Counted from the first letter of the stretch, positions 36,532 through 46,588 are shown. The stretch: 64,000 nt of DNA from Roseovarius sp. M141 (GCF_024355225.1 NZ_VCNH01000008.1:2108001-2172000), one strand, 5' to 3'. Notes: generated by a model from the sequence alone, not told the origin. Program-made: numbers and translations.

Positions 36532-38331
36532 ATGACAGACCTCGCACATATCCGCAATTTCTCGATCGTGGCGCATATCGATCACGGGAAATCCACGCTT
36601 GCCGATCGCCTGATCCAGCAGACGAACACTGTCGCCGAACGCGACATGAAGGAACAGATGCTGGACAGCATGGATATCGAGCGCGAGCGCGGTATCACCA
36701 TCAAGGCGCAGACCGTACGCATCAACTATACCGCGCTGAATGGCGAAGACTACGTGCTGAACCTGATCGACACGCCCGGCCATGTCGATTTCGCCTATGA
36801 GGTCAGTCGCTCCATGCGCGCGGTCGAGGGATCGCTGCTGGTCGTGGACTCGACGCAAGGGGTCGAGGCGCAGACGTTGGCCAATGTCTACACGGCCATC
36901 GACGCGGGCCACGAAATCATTCCGGTCCTGAACAAGATCGACCTACCCGCCACCGATTGCGAACGCGTGGCCGAGCAGATCGAGGATGTCATCGGTATCG
37001 ATGCCAGCGGCGCGATCCGCGTCAGCGCCAAGACGGGGCAGGGCATCGTCGAGACGCTGGAGGCGATCATCACCCATCTGCCACCGCCCACAGGCGACCG
37101 CGATGCGCCGCTCAAGGCGATGCTGGTCGATAGCTGGTATGACGCCTATCTGGGGGTGATCGTCCTGGTGCGCATCATGGACGGTATCCTGAAAAAGGGC
37201 GACCGGGTGCGCATGATGCAGAACGGATCGGTGCATCAGATCGAGCGAATCGGCGTGTTCCGCCCGGCCATGACGGTCGTGAACCAGCTGGAGCCGGGGG
37301 AAATCGGATTTATCACCGCGTCGATCAAGCAGGTGCGCGATACGAAAGTCGGCGACACCATCACCCTGGACAAGGCGCCTTGCGCCACGCCGCTGCCGGG
37401 GTTCAAGCCATCGGTCCCGGTGGTGTTCTGTGGGCTTTTCCCGGTCGATTCCGCCGAGTTCGAGGATCTGCGCGACGCCATCGAAAAGCTGGCGCTGAAC
37501 GACGCCAGCTTCAGCTACGAGATGGAAACATCTGCGGCGCTTGGCTTTGGCTTTCGCTGCGGGTTTCTGGGGCTGCTTCACCTCGAGGTCATCCGCGACC
37601 GGATCGAACGCGAATATGACATCGAGCTGATCACCACGGCGCCGTCGGTGATCTACAACGTCTTCATGCGCGACGGTACGCTTTTGCCGCTGCACAACCC
37701 GGCGGACATGCCGGACCTGTCGACGGTGGATCACGTGGAAGAGCCGCGGATCAAGGCGACCATTCTGGTGCCGGACGAATATCTGGGCGATGTGTTGAAG
37801 CTGTGCCAGGATCGGCGCGGTATTCAGCAGGATCTGACCTATGCGGGCAGCCGCGCGATGGTGGTCTATGATCTGCCGCTGAATGAGGTGGTGTTCGATT
37901 TCTACGATAGGCTGAAATCGGTGACCAAAGGGTATGCCAGCTTCGATTATCAGATGCTTGGTTATCGTACGGACAACCTTGTGAAAATGTCGATCCTCGT
38001 CAATGACGAGCCGGTCGATGCGCTGTCGATGATGGTTCACCGCGACCGGGCCGAGTCGCGCGGGCGCGCCATGGTAGAAAAGCTGAAGGATCTGATACCG
38101 CGTCACATGTTCAAGATCCCGATTCAGGCCGCTATCGGTGGCAAGGTGATCGCGCGCGAAACGCTGTCAGCAATGCGCAAGGACGTGACGGCGAAGTGCT
38201 ATGGCGGCGATGCAACGCGCAAGAAAAAGCTGCTGGAGAAGCAGAAGGCCGGCAAGAAGAAGATGCGCCAGTTCGGCAAGGTGGAAATCCCGCAGGAGGC
38301 ATTCATCTCCGCGCTCAAGATGGACGGATAA
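36532..38331 (+). CDS. lepA: Elongation factor 4 (LepA)
   Basis: A 599-residue translational GTPase, exactly the usual family length. It back-translocates or remodels stalled ribosomes and affects initiation. G1 is [14 protein letters not shown] near residue 14, with [11 protein letters not shown]3 DTPGHVDF and G4 LNKIDLP following, and then the LepA-specific C-terminal domain ending [26 protein letters not shown] (in parts). The ATG at 36532 gives the conserved [12 protein letters not shown] start. The ribosome site (GGAC) is weak. Frames extending further upstream are not conserved-looking. Confidence 0.97.
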   Translation: MTDLAHIRNFSIVAHIDHGKSTLADRLIQQTNTVAERDMKEQMLDSMDIERERGITIKAQTVRINYTALNGEDYVLNLIDTPGHVDFAYEVSRSMRAVEGSLLVVDSTQGVEAQTLANVYTAIDAGHEIIPVLNKIDLPATDCERVAEQIEDVIGIDASGAIRVSAKTGQGIVETLEAIITHLPPPTGDRDAPLKAMLVDSWYDAYLGVIVLVRIMDGILKKGDRVRMMQNGSVHQIERIGVFRPAMTVVNQLEPGEIGFITASIKQVRDTKVGDTITLDKAPCATPLPGFKPSVPVVFCGLFPVDSAEFEDLRDAIEKLALNDASFSYEMETSAALGFGFRCGFLGLLHLEVIRDRIEREYDIELITTAPSVIYNVFMRDGTLLPLHNPADMPDLSTVDHVEEPRIKATILVPDEYLGDVLKLCQDRRGIQQDLTYAGSRAMVVYDLPLNEVVFDFYDRLKSVTKGYASFDYQMLGYRTDNLVKMSILVNDEPVDALSMMVHRDRAESRGRAMVEKLKDLIPRHMFKIPIQAAIGGKVIARETLSAMRKDVTAKCYGGDATRKKKLLEKQKAGKKKMRQFGKVEIPQEAFISALKMDG

Positions 38332-38462
38332 GAGGCAGGGGCGCGGGCAGGGCCAGTTGAAACCGGCCAAAGGGGAACTGCTGCCGAATTTCGATCATAT
38401 TCCACGATAGTGCAGGTGGGCTATGTATCGGTTGTCGTTGTTGACACTACAGACCGTCCCAA

Positions 38463-38501
38463 GAGGCGATTCTTTCAAAGAACCGCCTCCGGTATGTTTT
38501 T
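38463..38501 (+). terminator. Terminator downstream of lepA
   Basis: GAGGCG (38463-38468) pairs with CGCCTC (38484-38489), and inside it TTCTT pairs with AAGAA around a TCA loop. A T5 run follows at 38497-38501. It is 130 bases past the lepA stop and also lies past the convergent entericidin gene's end. Confidence 0.65.
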
Positions 38502-38531
38502 CTTCGGCCTTAAGGCCTGTTTCGGCGCGCT

Positions 38532-38651
38532 TTAATCAGCCTCGTCTTCGATCGCCTGACCGGCCTTTTGAACGTCACGGCCGAATCCCTCGGTCGTCTC
38601 GCAGGCGGCGAGGCCCAGAGCGACGATGATGGCGAGTGTGGCTTTCAGCAT
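38532..38651 (-). CDS. Entericidin EcnA/B-type microlipoprotein
   Basis: A 39-residue gene on the minus strand encodes MLKATLAIIVALGLAAC followed by ETTEGFGRDVQKAGQAIE and DEAD. It has a lipobox GLAAC (Cys17) and the entericidin signature G-R-D-x-Q-K-A-G-x-x-I. AAGGAA precedes the ATG by seven bases. Entericidins are small cell-envelope lipoproteins first described as a toxin/antidote pair in enteric bacteria; in alphaproteobacteria single copies are common and their role is unclear. It is convergent with lepA. Confidence 0.85.
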   Translation of the reverse strand: MLKATLAIIVALGLAACETTEGFGRDVQKAGQAIEDEAD

Positions 38652-38838
38652 TTTGACGTTCCTTTTATCATTGCGTCAGGAGAACGCGCCGCATACGGAT
38701 AGGTTCCAACCGGACGCATCGAATTGACCGAACAGTGCAGGGCGGGCGCCATTCAGCGTCAGTCTGACATGGATCAAGGCAGGGCGCTGTGCCGCCGGTC
38801 AAAGTGGCGAAAAATGACCCCATAGACGGAGCGGGACC

Positions 38839-39024
38839 ATGTGGCGATTGGCCGGTATTTTACATCTTTTCATCGGCTCGACCCTTGCGGGGAGTGGCGT
38901 TATCGCGGCGCTCGTCATGGGGTATGACGACATGAGCGGCATTCTGATCGCCGCTGCCCTCGGTTTTGTCGTCAGTTTCCCCGTGACCTGGCTGATTGCG
39001 CGGCAGTTGTGGCAAAACCGCTGA
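38839..39024 (+). CDS. Two-helix small membrane protein (often mislabelled CTP synthetase)
   Basis: A 61-residue hydrophobic protein with two transmembrane helices (LAGILHLFIGSTLAGSGVIAAL and ILIAAALGFVVSFPVTWLIA, in parts) and a basic end. I recall homologues in Rhodobacterales carrying the label CTP synthetase, which is incompatible with its size. Function unknown. CGGAGCGGGACC precedes the ATG. A terminator follows at 39169. Confidence 0.8.
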   Translation: MWRLAGILHLFIGSTLAGSGVIAALVMGYDDMSGILIAAALGFVVSFPVTWLIARQLWQNR

Positions 39025-39168
39025 GTGTGCAAAGTTGCATGAAAATCGGGTCAAGCTGATATACATGCCGGTTTGTCTACCCCGTCGGGTGGTGCATCCA
39101 ACGCGCTGCATATCCAGATAACGGGTGGGGTATCAACTGAAAATCGGCCGGTACGATTATCCGGACGG

Positions 39169-39198
39169 GGGCGGTCCGGCGAGCCCGCCCTTATTTTA
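39169..39198 (+). terminator. Terminator after the two-helix membrane protein
   Basis: GGGCGG (39169-39174) and CCGCCC (39185-39190) form a 6-bp GC stem with a ten-base loop, followed by TTATTTTA. Orientation fits the plus-strand gene ending at 39024. Confidence 0.6.
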
Positions 39199-39220
39199 TA
39201 CGCAAGACCCCTGGGCAGCA

Positions 39221-39259
39221 ACGAAAACCGCCCCCGAACCGGATACGGCGGGAGCGGTT
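39221..39259 (-). terminator. Terminator after bactofilin gene
   Basis: On the minus strand AACCGCTCCCG pairs with CGGGGGCGGTT with one mismatch, and the 3' arm runs into TTCGTT. It lies 34 bases beyond the bactofilin stop. Confidence 0.65.
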
Positions 39260-39292
39260 GATCTGGGAAATCCGAGTGCTGCAAAGCCGGTG

Positions 39293-39790
39293 TTAGCTGG
39301 GCTTGGCCTCGGGCGCCTTGCCCTTGGGGTTCAGCGGATCGTCCTGACGCTGAACCGATCCCTCGAAATGGGCGCCGGATTCGATGGCGATGGTCTTGTG
39401 AATGATATCCCCCTCGACGCGTGCGGTCGATGTCAGGCGTACCTTGAGGCCGCGAACGCGGCCCACGATGCGGCCATTGACCACGACGTCATCGGCAATC
39501 ACTTCGCCCTTGATCGTCGCCGTCTCGCCGATGGTCAACAGATGGGCGCGGATGTCGCCCTCAACCGTGCCTTCAACCTGAATGTCGCCGGTCGTCTTCA
39601 TGTTGCCAGTGACATGCAGATCCGAGGACAGCACCGATGCGGGCGGCTTGGCCTTGGGCGCTGCTGCCTTGTAATCGCCGCCCTGCGCGGCCGCAGGCTT
39701 GGGCGCGTCCAGAGGCTTGTCATAACCGGCCGGTTTAGGCGCGTCGCCCTTCTGCGGACCAGGATCGTTGATTTTGCTCTTAGAAAACAT
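39293..39790 (-). CDS. Bactofilin (polymer-forming cytoskeletal protein)
   Basis: A 165-residue bactofilin. A proline/alanine/lysine-rich unstructured N-terminus (residues 1-50) precedes the beta-helix core beginning SSDLHVTGNMKTTGDIQVEGTVEG (in parts), with ATIKGEVIADDVVVNGRIVG and SVQRQDD further on. Bactofilins polymerise on the inner membrane without nucleotides and position cell-wall enzymes. The start lies inside the 3' end of the M23 peptidase gene (11-base overlap), so the scaffold and wall enzyme are translationally coupled. Confidence 0.93.
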   Translation of the reverse strand: MFSKSKINDPGPQKGDAPKPAGYDKPLDAPKPAAAQGGDYKAAAPKAKPPASVLSSDLHVTGNMKTTGDIQVEGTVEGDIRAHLLTIGETATIKGEVIADDVVVNGRIVGRVRGLKVRLTSTARVEGDIIHKTIAIESGAHFEGSVQRQDDPLNPKGKAPEAKPS

Positions 39791-41099
39791 TTCTACCAGC
39801 CTTGATGAATGTCATTGCGTTGATGGCCTTGCCGTCCACCCTGATTTCATAGTGTAGATGGGTGCCGGTGGATCGTCCAGAGTTTCCCATATCACCGATG
39901 CGATCCCCACGCGAGACCCTTTGCCCCTTCTTTACGCGGATTTTCGATTGATGGGCATAGCGCGTCTCGATTCCGAAGGCATGCTTGATCGTGACCAGAC
40001 GCCCATAGGCGGACTGCCAGCCTGCGTGCGTGACAACACCGTCGGCCGTGGCGTAGATGGGTGAGCCGTGATCGCCGGCCATATCCGTGCCGTTGTGCAT
40101 GCGACCCCACCGCGGACCAAAGCCCGAAGTGTAGCGAAATGCGCCCTTGAGAGGCAGGGCAAAAGGTGCCTTTTCTCCGGCGATGCGGTACAGGTTCAGG
40201 CGGTCAAGCTGGTTGAGCAGGCGGTTGGCACGGGCGGCGTCCGGTGACGGCGCTTCGCCGCGGGTGGAAAAGCTGAGCGGCATCAGGGGACCACCCTGAC
40301 CGGAATAGCCTTTGCGCACGGTGTTCAGGATCTTTTCGGTGCTCATCCCGGCAGAGCGGAACATCTTGTCCAGCGGCTCGACCGATATGGTCATCGCATC
40401 CTCGAGCTGGCGAAAGATCTGGTCGTTCTGGTCCTGCATCAGGCGAATCTGCTGCTGCATCTCGTCGGCCTGAATCAGCGCGTCCTGCGCATCGGCGGTG
40501 ACCTGGTCGCGCTCGGCGGCGGTTTCGGCCAGCGCAAGGGTCAGGAAATCAACGACGTTGCCGCCTGCACCGTCGCCGGTGGACAGCGCGTCACGGTCGC
40601 CCGATGTCTCGAGTTCAACTGTGAGAGTGTCGGCCTTGCCACGGGCGGCGTCACGTTCATGCATGGTGCGGCGCAGGGTGGACTGGATCACGTCGATCCC
40701 GGTCTCCATCTCGCGACGGCGGGTCTCGGAGGCCAGCAGTTCGGACTGCATGACGGAAATCTGTTCAAGCGCCGAGTTGAAGCGCTCCTGCGCCTCGCGC
40801 GCCTCGATGGCGCGCTTGTCACGTTCGCTGCTCAGATCATTGAGGCGGTTTTCATAGGTGCGCTGATCGCGCTTGGCCTGTTCGCGAAAGTTGCCCGACC
40901 CGATGCTGTCCATCAGCAGGATGGCGGTCGCGATGATCGACCAGGCGACAATCAACGACACGCCGCTGAAGGCGATCAGCTGAGTCGCCGGTCGTAGCCG
41001 AATAAACCGCGTGTCGGTGTCAGACCGCAAAAAGACCCGACGTTCGGGAAAATGGCGTTCCAGAAAAGCATGTGCTTTTATTGCGATCAGTGTCCGCAA
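39780..41099 (-). CDS. M23 family metallopeptidase with coiled coil
   Basis: A 439-residue membrane-anchored LytM-type protein. One helix at about residues 40-65 (LIAFSGVSLIVAWSIIATAILLM) is followed by a periplasmic coiled coil (residues 75-230) and a C-terminal M23 domain. Zinc ligands are in MHNGTDMAGDHG and GTHLHYEIRVDG, with TSGFGPRWGR at the domain start, so it is probably an active endopeptidase. Translation appears to start at TTG (41099), preceded by GAGGACGGGAT; no ATG fits. It is coupled to the bactofilin gene. Confidence 0.9.
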   Translation of the reverse strand: MRTLIAIKAHAFLERHFPERRVFLRSDTDTRFIRLRPATQLIAFSGVSLIVAWSIIATAILLMDSIGSGNFREQAKRDQRTYENRLNDLSSERDKRAIEAREAQERFNSALEQISVMQSELLASETRRREMETGIDVIQSTLRRTMHERDAARGKADTLTVELETSGDRDALSTGDGAGGNVVDFLTLALAETAAERDQVTADAQDALIQADEMQQQIRLMQDQNDQIFRQLEDAMTISVEPLDKMFRSAGMSTEKILNTVRKGYSGQGGPLMPLSFSTRGEAPSPDAARANRLLNQLDRLNLYRIAGEKAPFALPLKGAFRYTSGFGPRWGRMHNGTDMAGDHGSPIYATADGVVTHAGWQSAYGRLVTIKHAFGIETRYAHQSKIRVKKGQRVSRGDRIGDMGNSGRSTGTHLHYEIRVDGKAINAMTFIKAGRNVF

Positions 41100-41363
41100 A
41101 ATATCCCGTCCTCAGATTATCCGTGTCCATCCCGAGTGGCGCACATTCTTCAGAGCGAGGCGCCTTGCGGTTGTGCTTAGACAGAGCGTGGACCATGAGC
41201 AACAGTTTTGGCCGTCATGGCACCGCGAATCACTTGAGGCGGTGAGAAGTGGCAAATTATCGCCGATTTGCAGACGGCTGGGCGGGGATTTGCAGGTCTG
41301 GCCTGCGCCTGGATGTCGCAGGTCAGACCTGACTATGCGCAGGCCCGCCATCTTAAGGCGGCG

Positions 41364-41825
41364 TCAGAGGGCGCGCGCGGCCTCCAGCACCTCTTGGGCG
41401 TGGCCTGGCACTTTGACCTTGCGCCAGACGCGCGCGATTCGGCCCTCGGCGTCGATCAGGAACGTGCTGCGCTCAATCCCCATGAAGGTCTTGCCGTACA
41501 TCTTCTTTTCGCACCAGACGCCGTAATCCTCGCAGGTCGCGCTATTCTCGTCCGAGGCTAAGGGTATGGTCAGGCCGTGCTTGTCGCGGAACTTGTCATG
41601 CTTGGCGATCGAATCCTTGGAAATGCCGATGAGGCGCACGCCGATCTGGTCGAATTCGCCGGTCAGGGCGGTGAAATCCAGCGCCTCGCGCGTGCAGCCG
41701 GTGGTATCGTCGCGGGGGTAAAAGAACAGAACCACCGGCGCGCCGCGCAGCGCGCTGAGCTGAATTTCGCCGCTGCCGGACGCAGGGAGGGTGAAATCGG
41801 GGGCATTGTCGGAAATATCGGGCAT
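41364..41825 (-). CDS. bcp: Thioredoxin-dependent peroxiredoxin (Bcp/PrxQ)
   Basis: A 153-residue peroxiredoxin reducing organic and hydrogen peroxides. The peroxidatic Cys44 is in YPRDDTTGCTREALDF. The resolving cysteine five residues later in E. coli Bcp is absent (Leu49), leaving Cys in NSATCEDYGVWCEKK as the only other candidates. ATG at 41825 follows AAGGACAG. It is divergent from the AsmA-like gene, with 129 bases shared upstream. Confidence 0.93.
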   Translation of the reverse strand: MPDISDNAPDFTLPASGSGEIQLSALRGAPVVLFFYPRDDTTGCTREALDFTALTGEFDQIGVRLIGISKDSIAKHDKFRDKHGLTIPLASDENSATCEDYGVWCEKKMYGKTFMGIERSTFLIDAEGRIARVWRKVKVPGHAQEVLEAARAL

Positions 41826-41954
41826 GAGCTGTCCTTGGTGATGGCGGTGTTCCTGATATACTAACCCGGTGCGGCCCGTATGGAAGGGACGCATTGCGAC
41901 GACCCATCGCAAAGACACAAAGAGGGGCGCGCAAAAAAGCCCCCGAAGGAGCAG

Positions 41955-44900
41955 ATGAGCGAGACAGGTTCCCAGCCGCCAAGCGCGGACTCTGAGGGGC
42001 ACGATGCCCATGCGCACCGCGCGCGGCGGCGGCGCAGGCGGCGCAAGGCCGGGCTGTGGTCCCTGCTGAGCATGGCCGCGCTGGCCAGCGCGATGGCGCT
42101 GTTCGTGCTGTCCTATCTGGGTACGCCCGTTGCCGTGCCCGAGTGGCTGCGCGCGCGCATCACCGAGCGGATCAACAGCCAGGCGGGTGGTCTTCAGGTT
42201 GAGCTGGGCCAGATGGCCGTCGTCATCGAAAAGGGATGGACGCCGCGGTTGGCCCTGCGCGCGGTGACGTTGCGCGGACCGGACCGTCGCGTGATCGCAA
42301 CCTTGGCCGAGCTGAGCGGCACCGCCCGGTTGCGCCCGTTATTGCGGGGGCAGGTGCAGCCGGCGGGTATTCGGCTATCGGGTCTTCAGGTGCATCTGCG
42401 CCGCGACGATTCTGGTGGGCTGGGCGTGCAGTTGGGCGCCGATATGGGGGTGGGCGGTGGTCGCGACCGGCCGCGCGACGTGCCCTCGCTGATTGCGCAG
42501 ATCGACGCGGTGCTGGAGCGCCCGGCGCTGGCATCGCTCGACGACGTGCGCGCCGACAACATGACGCTGCGCTATGAGGATGCGCGTACGGGGCGCGCCT
42601 GGACGGTGGATGGCGGCAAGGTATCGGTCACGCGAGAGGGGGGCGTGCTACAGGCGCGCGGTGATTTCACCGTGCTGGGCGCGCGGTCCTATGCCAGCAC
42701 GCTGGAGTTCAATTTCTCCAGCCAGATCGGCAGCACGGCGGCGCAGCTGGGGCTGAATTTTTCGGACCTGCCGGCGGGCGAGTTGGCGATGCAATCGCCG
42801 GCGTTGGCGGTTCTGGGCGCGCTTGATGCGCCGATTTCGGGCGCGCTGCGCGCCCGGCTGGATGCCAGCGGCAGGCTGGGACCGATGAATGCGACGCTGC
42901 AAATAGGGCAGGGCGTACTGCAACCCCACCCCGCGACCAAGCCGATCGCCTTTGATGCCGCCCGCGCCTATTTCACCTACGATCCCATTGCGCAGAAGAT
43001 CGAGATCGGCACGTTGTCGATCGATAGCAAATGGGTGACGGCCAGCGCCGAGGGCGTGGCGCATCTGATCGGGGGCACCAATGGCTGGCCGGACGAATTG
43101 CAGGCACAGTTGCGCGTCAGCAATATCATTGCCAATCCTGCTGATCTATACGCTGCGCCCGTGCAGGTGGACAGCGCCGCGCTGGACCTGCGCCTGCGGC
43201 TGGAGCCGTTTCATCTGAGTGTTGGCCAACTGAGTCTGTCGGATCAGGGCCGCCATCTGGTGCTGGACGGCGATCTGCGCGGCAGTGATGCAGGCTGGGA
43301 TCTGGCATTGGATGGACGGCTGGACGGTATTAACGGGGCTCGGCTGATGCAATTGTGGCCCGAGGCGGCCGTGCCCAAGACCCGCAAATGGGTCGATGAA
43401 AATGTGCAAACTGCTGATTTGCACAACATCGATCTGGCTTTCAGATCAAGACCCGGGCAGGCCCGATCGGTGGCTCTGGCCTTTGATTTCACGGGGCTCA
43501 GATCCCGTTTCATGAAACAGATGCCCGTGATCGAGGGGATGTCCGGCAAGGCGGTGTTGCTGGGCAACCGCTTTGCCATCGAGGCCGAGGTAGGCCACGT
43601 CGAGGCGCCGCAGGGCGGGAGCATCGATATCGCGGGCACCAGCTTTGTCGTGCCCAATACCAAAATCAAACCTGCTCCGGCGGAGGTGGCGGTGCGCGCG
43701 TCCAGTACGATCACTGCGGCGCTGGCGCTGATCGACGAAGAGCCGTTCCGCTTCCTGAGCAAGCAGGGTCGGCCGGTCACGCTGGCCGAGGGGCGGGCGC
43801 GCGTGGCGGTCGATCTCGGCTTACCGTTGATGCGCCACCTAAAGACCAAGGATGTGCGCGTCGAGGTGGCGGGCGAGTTGTCGGACCTGCGCAGCGACGT
43901 TCTGGTGCCGGGGCGCGTTCTGACGGCGCAGACGCTGGATTTGCGTCTGGCGGAGGATCGCTTGCGCATCGGCGGCGACGGGCAACTGGATGGTGTGCCA
44001 TTCAACGGCCACTGGAACGCCGTGCTGGGCCCCGAGTCCAAGGGCAGCCGCATCGAGGGAACCATCATGCTGAGTCAGGGCTTTGCCGATGCGTTCGGCA
44101 TCGGCCTGCCGCCGGGCAGCCTTAGCGGTAGCGCGCCCGCGCAGATAGCCGTCGATCTTGGGCCCGAGGGCGCGGCGGCGTTCACGCTTACCTCGGATCT
44201 GGTGGGGCTGGGGCTGTCGCTGCCACAGCTGAACTGGTCCCTCGGGCGCGCCACGCGCGGCGCGCTGGAGGTACGCGGCCGGTTGGGCACGCCGCCGCGG
44301 ATCGACCACCTGTCGCTGGATGCGCCGGGGCTGACGGCGCTGGGCAGTGTCACGCTGAAGCCCAGCGGCCAATTGGCGCGTGCACAGTTTTCGCGCGTGC
44401 GGGTGGGCGGTTGGCTGGACGCACCGGTCGCGCTGATCGGGCGCGGTAAGGGCGCGGCGCCGCGCATCGAGGTGACGGGCGGCAGCATCGATCTGCGCCG
44501 CGCCGATTTGTCTGGCGGCGGCGGTGGCGCTGGCGGGCCGGTATCGCTGGCGCTGGATCGGTTGACGGTGTCGGATGCATTGGCGCTGACCGGGTTTCGC
44601 GCCGATCTGGATCTGGCGCGCGGCGTCGACGGGAACTTCATGGGCCGCGTTAACGGCGGCGCAGCCATTCGGGGCCGGGTCGAGCCGCAGGACAGGCGCA
44701 GCGCATTCCGCATCACCACCGCTGACGCGGGGGGCGTTCTGGGCGCCGCCGGTCTGCTGAAACAGGCGCGCGGCGGCCAGATGGAGCTGATCCTGACACC
44801 GGCAGGCGCGCCCGGCACCTATGAGGGCCGGCTGAAGGGCGGTGACATATGGCTGACGGACGCGCCGGCATTGGCGGCGCTTCTGAGCGCGCTCAGCGTT

Positions 44901-45398
44901 GTCGGCCTGCTGGAGCAGATGTCGGGAAGTGGCATCCATTTCAGCGATGTAGATGCGCGGTTTCGGCTGGGGCCAGAGCGGCTGACGCTGTATTCAGGCA
45001 GCGCGGTGGGGGCGTCGATGGGTATCTCGATGGATGGTTATTATAATCTGGGAAGCAAGCAGATGGATATGCAGGGCGTCGTGTCACCGCTTTATGTGGT
45101 CAACGCCATCGGCGCGATGTTTACCCGGCGCGGCGAGGGGCTGGTGGGGGTCAATTATACGCTCACGGGGCCTGCCGCGTCACCGCGCGTCGGGGTCAAT
45201 CCACTGTCGCTGTTGACACCCGGCATGTTCCGCGAGATTTTCCGCCGCTCGCCGCCAGAGCCGCCGAAACGCGCCGCGCCGCCGGGCACTGCTGCGGACA
45301 CGGGCGGACAGGCGGCAGGGGGGCCGGATAGTGCTGTCGGGCCGCCGCCCAAACCTGTGCGCAAGCCGGTGGATCATGGCAGGCGGAACCGCAGGTGA
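41955..45398 (+). CDS. AsmA/YhdP-like envelope protein (DUF3971)
   Basis: A 1147-residue protein with a very basic cytoplasmic N-terminus (HRARRRRRRRKAG), one membrane helix at about residues 35-60 and a long periplasmic beta-rich body. Repeated beta-strand segments, RPLLRGQVQPAGIRLSGLQ near the start and the C-terminal AsmA-like block GLVGVNYTLTGPAASPRVGVNPLSLLTPG (in parts) match DUF3971/YhdP. YhdP relatives form bridges that move phospholipid to the outer membrane. A proline-rich tail ends the protein. AAGGAG lies six bases before the ATG at 41955. Translation spans 3.4 kb; queA follows 30 bases later. Confidence 0.88.
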   Translation: MSETGSQPPSADSEGHDAHAHRARRRRRRRKAGLWSLLSMAALASAMALFVLSYLGTPVAVPEWLRARITERINSQAGGLQVELGQMAVVIEKGWTPRLALRAVTLRGPDRRVIATLAELSGTARLRPLLRGQVQPAGIRLSGLQVHLRRDDSGGLGVQLGADMGVGGGRDRPRDVPSLIAQIDAVLERPALASLDDVRADNMTLRYEDARTGRAWTVDGGKVSVTREGGVLQARGDFTVLGARSYASTLEFNFSSQIGSTAAQLGLNFSDLPAGELAMQSPALAVLGALDAPISGALRARLDASGRLGPMNATLQIGQGVLQPHPATKPIAFDAARAYFTYDPIAQKIEIGTLSIDSKWVTASAEGVAHLIGGTNGWPDELQAQLRVSNIIANPADLYAAPVQVDSAALDLRLRLEPFHLSVGQLSLSDQGRHLVLDGDLRGSDAGWDLALDGRLDGINGARLMQLWPEAAVPKTRKWVDENVQTADLHNIDLAFRSRPGQARSVALAFDFTGLRSRFMKQMPVIEGMSGKAVLLGNRFAIEAEVGHVEAPQGGSIDIAGTSFVVPNTKIKPAPAEVAVRASSTITAALALIDEEPFRFLSKQGRPVTLAEGRARVAVDLGLPLMRHLKTKDVRVEVAGELSDLRSDVLVPGRVLTAQTLDLRLAEDRLRIGGDGQLDGVPFNGHWNAVLGPESKGSRIEGTIMLSQGFADAFGIGLPPGSLSGSAPAQIAVDLGPEGAAAFTLTSDLVGLGLSLPQLNWSLGRATRGALEVRGRLGTPPRIDHLSLDAPGLTALGSVTLKPSGQLARAQFSRVRVGGWLDAPVALIGRGKGAAPRIEVTGGSIDLRRADLSGGGGGAGGPVSLALDRLTVSDALALTGFRADLDLARGVDGNFMGRVNGGAAIRGRVEPQDRRSAFRITTADAGGVLGAAGLLKQARGGQMELILTPAGAPGTYEGRLKGGDIWLTDAPALAALLSALSVVGLLEQMSGSGIHFSDVDARFRLGPERLTLYSGSAVGASMGISMDGYYNLGSKQMDMQGVVSPLYVVNAIGAMFTRRGEGLVGVNYTLTGPAASPRVGVNPLSLLTPGMFREIFRRSPPEPPKRAAPPGTAADTGGQAAGGPDSAVGPPPKPVRKPVDHGRRNRR

Positions 45399-45428
45399 CG
45401 GCACCGGATGAAACAGGATTGGGACGCG

Positions 45429-46481
45429 ATGAAGCTCAGCGATTTCGACTATGACCTGCCCGAGGCGCTGATTGCCACGCGGCCCGTCCGCCCGCGCAGT
45501 GCCGCGCGACTGCTGGTGGCCCAAGGGAAGGGGATCACTGATGCGCATGTGGGCGATCTGCCCGATTGGCTGCGCCCCGGTGACCGTTTGGTGCTGAACG
45601 ACACGCGCGTCATTCCCGCACGTCTGAGCGGTGTGCGCCGCCGCACCGGCGCCCAAGGGCAGACCGAGGCCCGTATCGAGGCGACACTGCTGGAGCCGCG
45701 CGCAGACGGCACGTGGAGCGCGATGATCAAGCCGCTGAAAAAGCTGGCGTTGGGCGAGGTGGTGATATTCTCCGATTCGCTATCGGCGACGCTCGAGGGC
45801 AAGCAAGACGGGCTGGCTCTGCTACGCTTCAATCTGCTGGGCGATGATTTCGACGCCGCATTGGCCGAGGCGGGCGCGATGCCCCTGCCGCCCTACATTG
45901 CCGCGCGCCGCCCCGCCGACGCCGCCGACAAGGATGATTATCAAACGGTCTGGGCCCGTCATTCCGGCGCCGTCGCGGCGCCCACGGCATCGCTGCATTT
46001 TGACGACGCACTGCTGGCGGCGCTGGCCGCGAAGGGCGTGGAATTCACCCATGTCACGTTGCATGTTGGCGCCGGCACGTTCCTGCCGGTCAAGGTGGAC
46101 GACGTCACCACCCACAAGATGCACGCCGAATGGGGCGAGGTGACCCCAGAGGCCGCCGCGCAGATTGCGGCGACCCGCGCAGCGGGCGGGCGGATCATCC
46201 CCGTGGGCACCACCGCGCTGCGCCTGATCGAAAGTGCGGCGCAGGCCAGCGGCGCAATCGCGCCGTGGCGGGGCGAGACGGATATTTTCATCTATCCGGG
46301 TTTCCGGTTTCGCGTGACGGATGCGCTGATGACCAACTTCCACCTGCCGAAATCGACGCTGATGATGCTGGTCGCCGCATTGATCGGACAGGGCAGGTTG
46401 CGCCAGATATACACCCATGCCGTCGGCGCAGAATACAGGTTTTTTTCCTACGGCGACGCATCCCTGTTGATCCCGGACTGA
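45429..46481 (+). CDS. queA: tRNA preQ1(34) S-adenosylmethionine ribosyltransferase-isomerase
   Basis: A 350-residue QueA that converts preQ1 in tRNA to epoxyqueuosine using SAM as ribosyl donor. Conserved blocks are [23 protein letters not shown] at the start, [13 protein letters not shown] near 55, LPPYIAARR near 155, [22 protein letters not shown] (in parts) and [17 protein letters not shown] near 305. The ATG at 45429 yields the canonical MKLSDF start; an earlier ATG at 45408 adds seven residues. It is probably co-transcribed with the AsmA-like gene. Confidence 0.95.
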   Translation: MKLSDFDYDLPEALIATRPVRPRSAARLLVAQGKGITDAHVGDLPDWLRPGDRLVLNDTRVIPARLSGVRRRTGAQGQTEARIEATLLEPRADGTWSAMIKPLKKLALGEVVIFSDSLSATLEGKQDGLALLRFNLLGDDFDAALAEAGAMPLPPYIAARRPADAADKDDYQTVWARHSGAVAAPTASLHFDDALLAALAAKGVEFTHVTLHVGAGTFLPVKVDDVTTHKMHAEWGEVTPEAAAQIAATRAAGGRIIPVGTTALRLIESAAQASGAIAPWRGETDIFIYPGFRFRVTDALMTNFHLPKSTLMMLVAALIGQGRLRQIYTHAVGAEYRFFSYGDASLLIPD

Positions 46482-46588
46482 AACACTGCCAATGGCGGCA
46501 CCTACGCCCCGGCACGTGTCGCTCGTGGGCGCGACATGGGGCCTGATTCGCCGCAGATTGCCCTCAATACGACAAGGGAAGACGTCCG

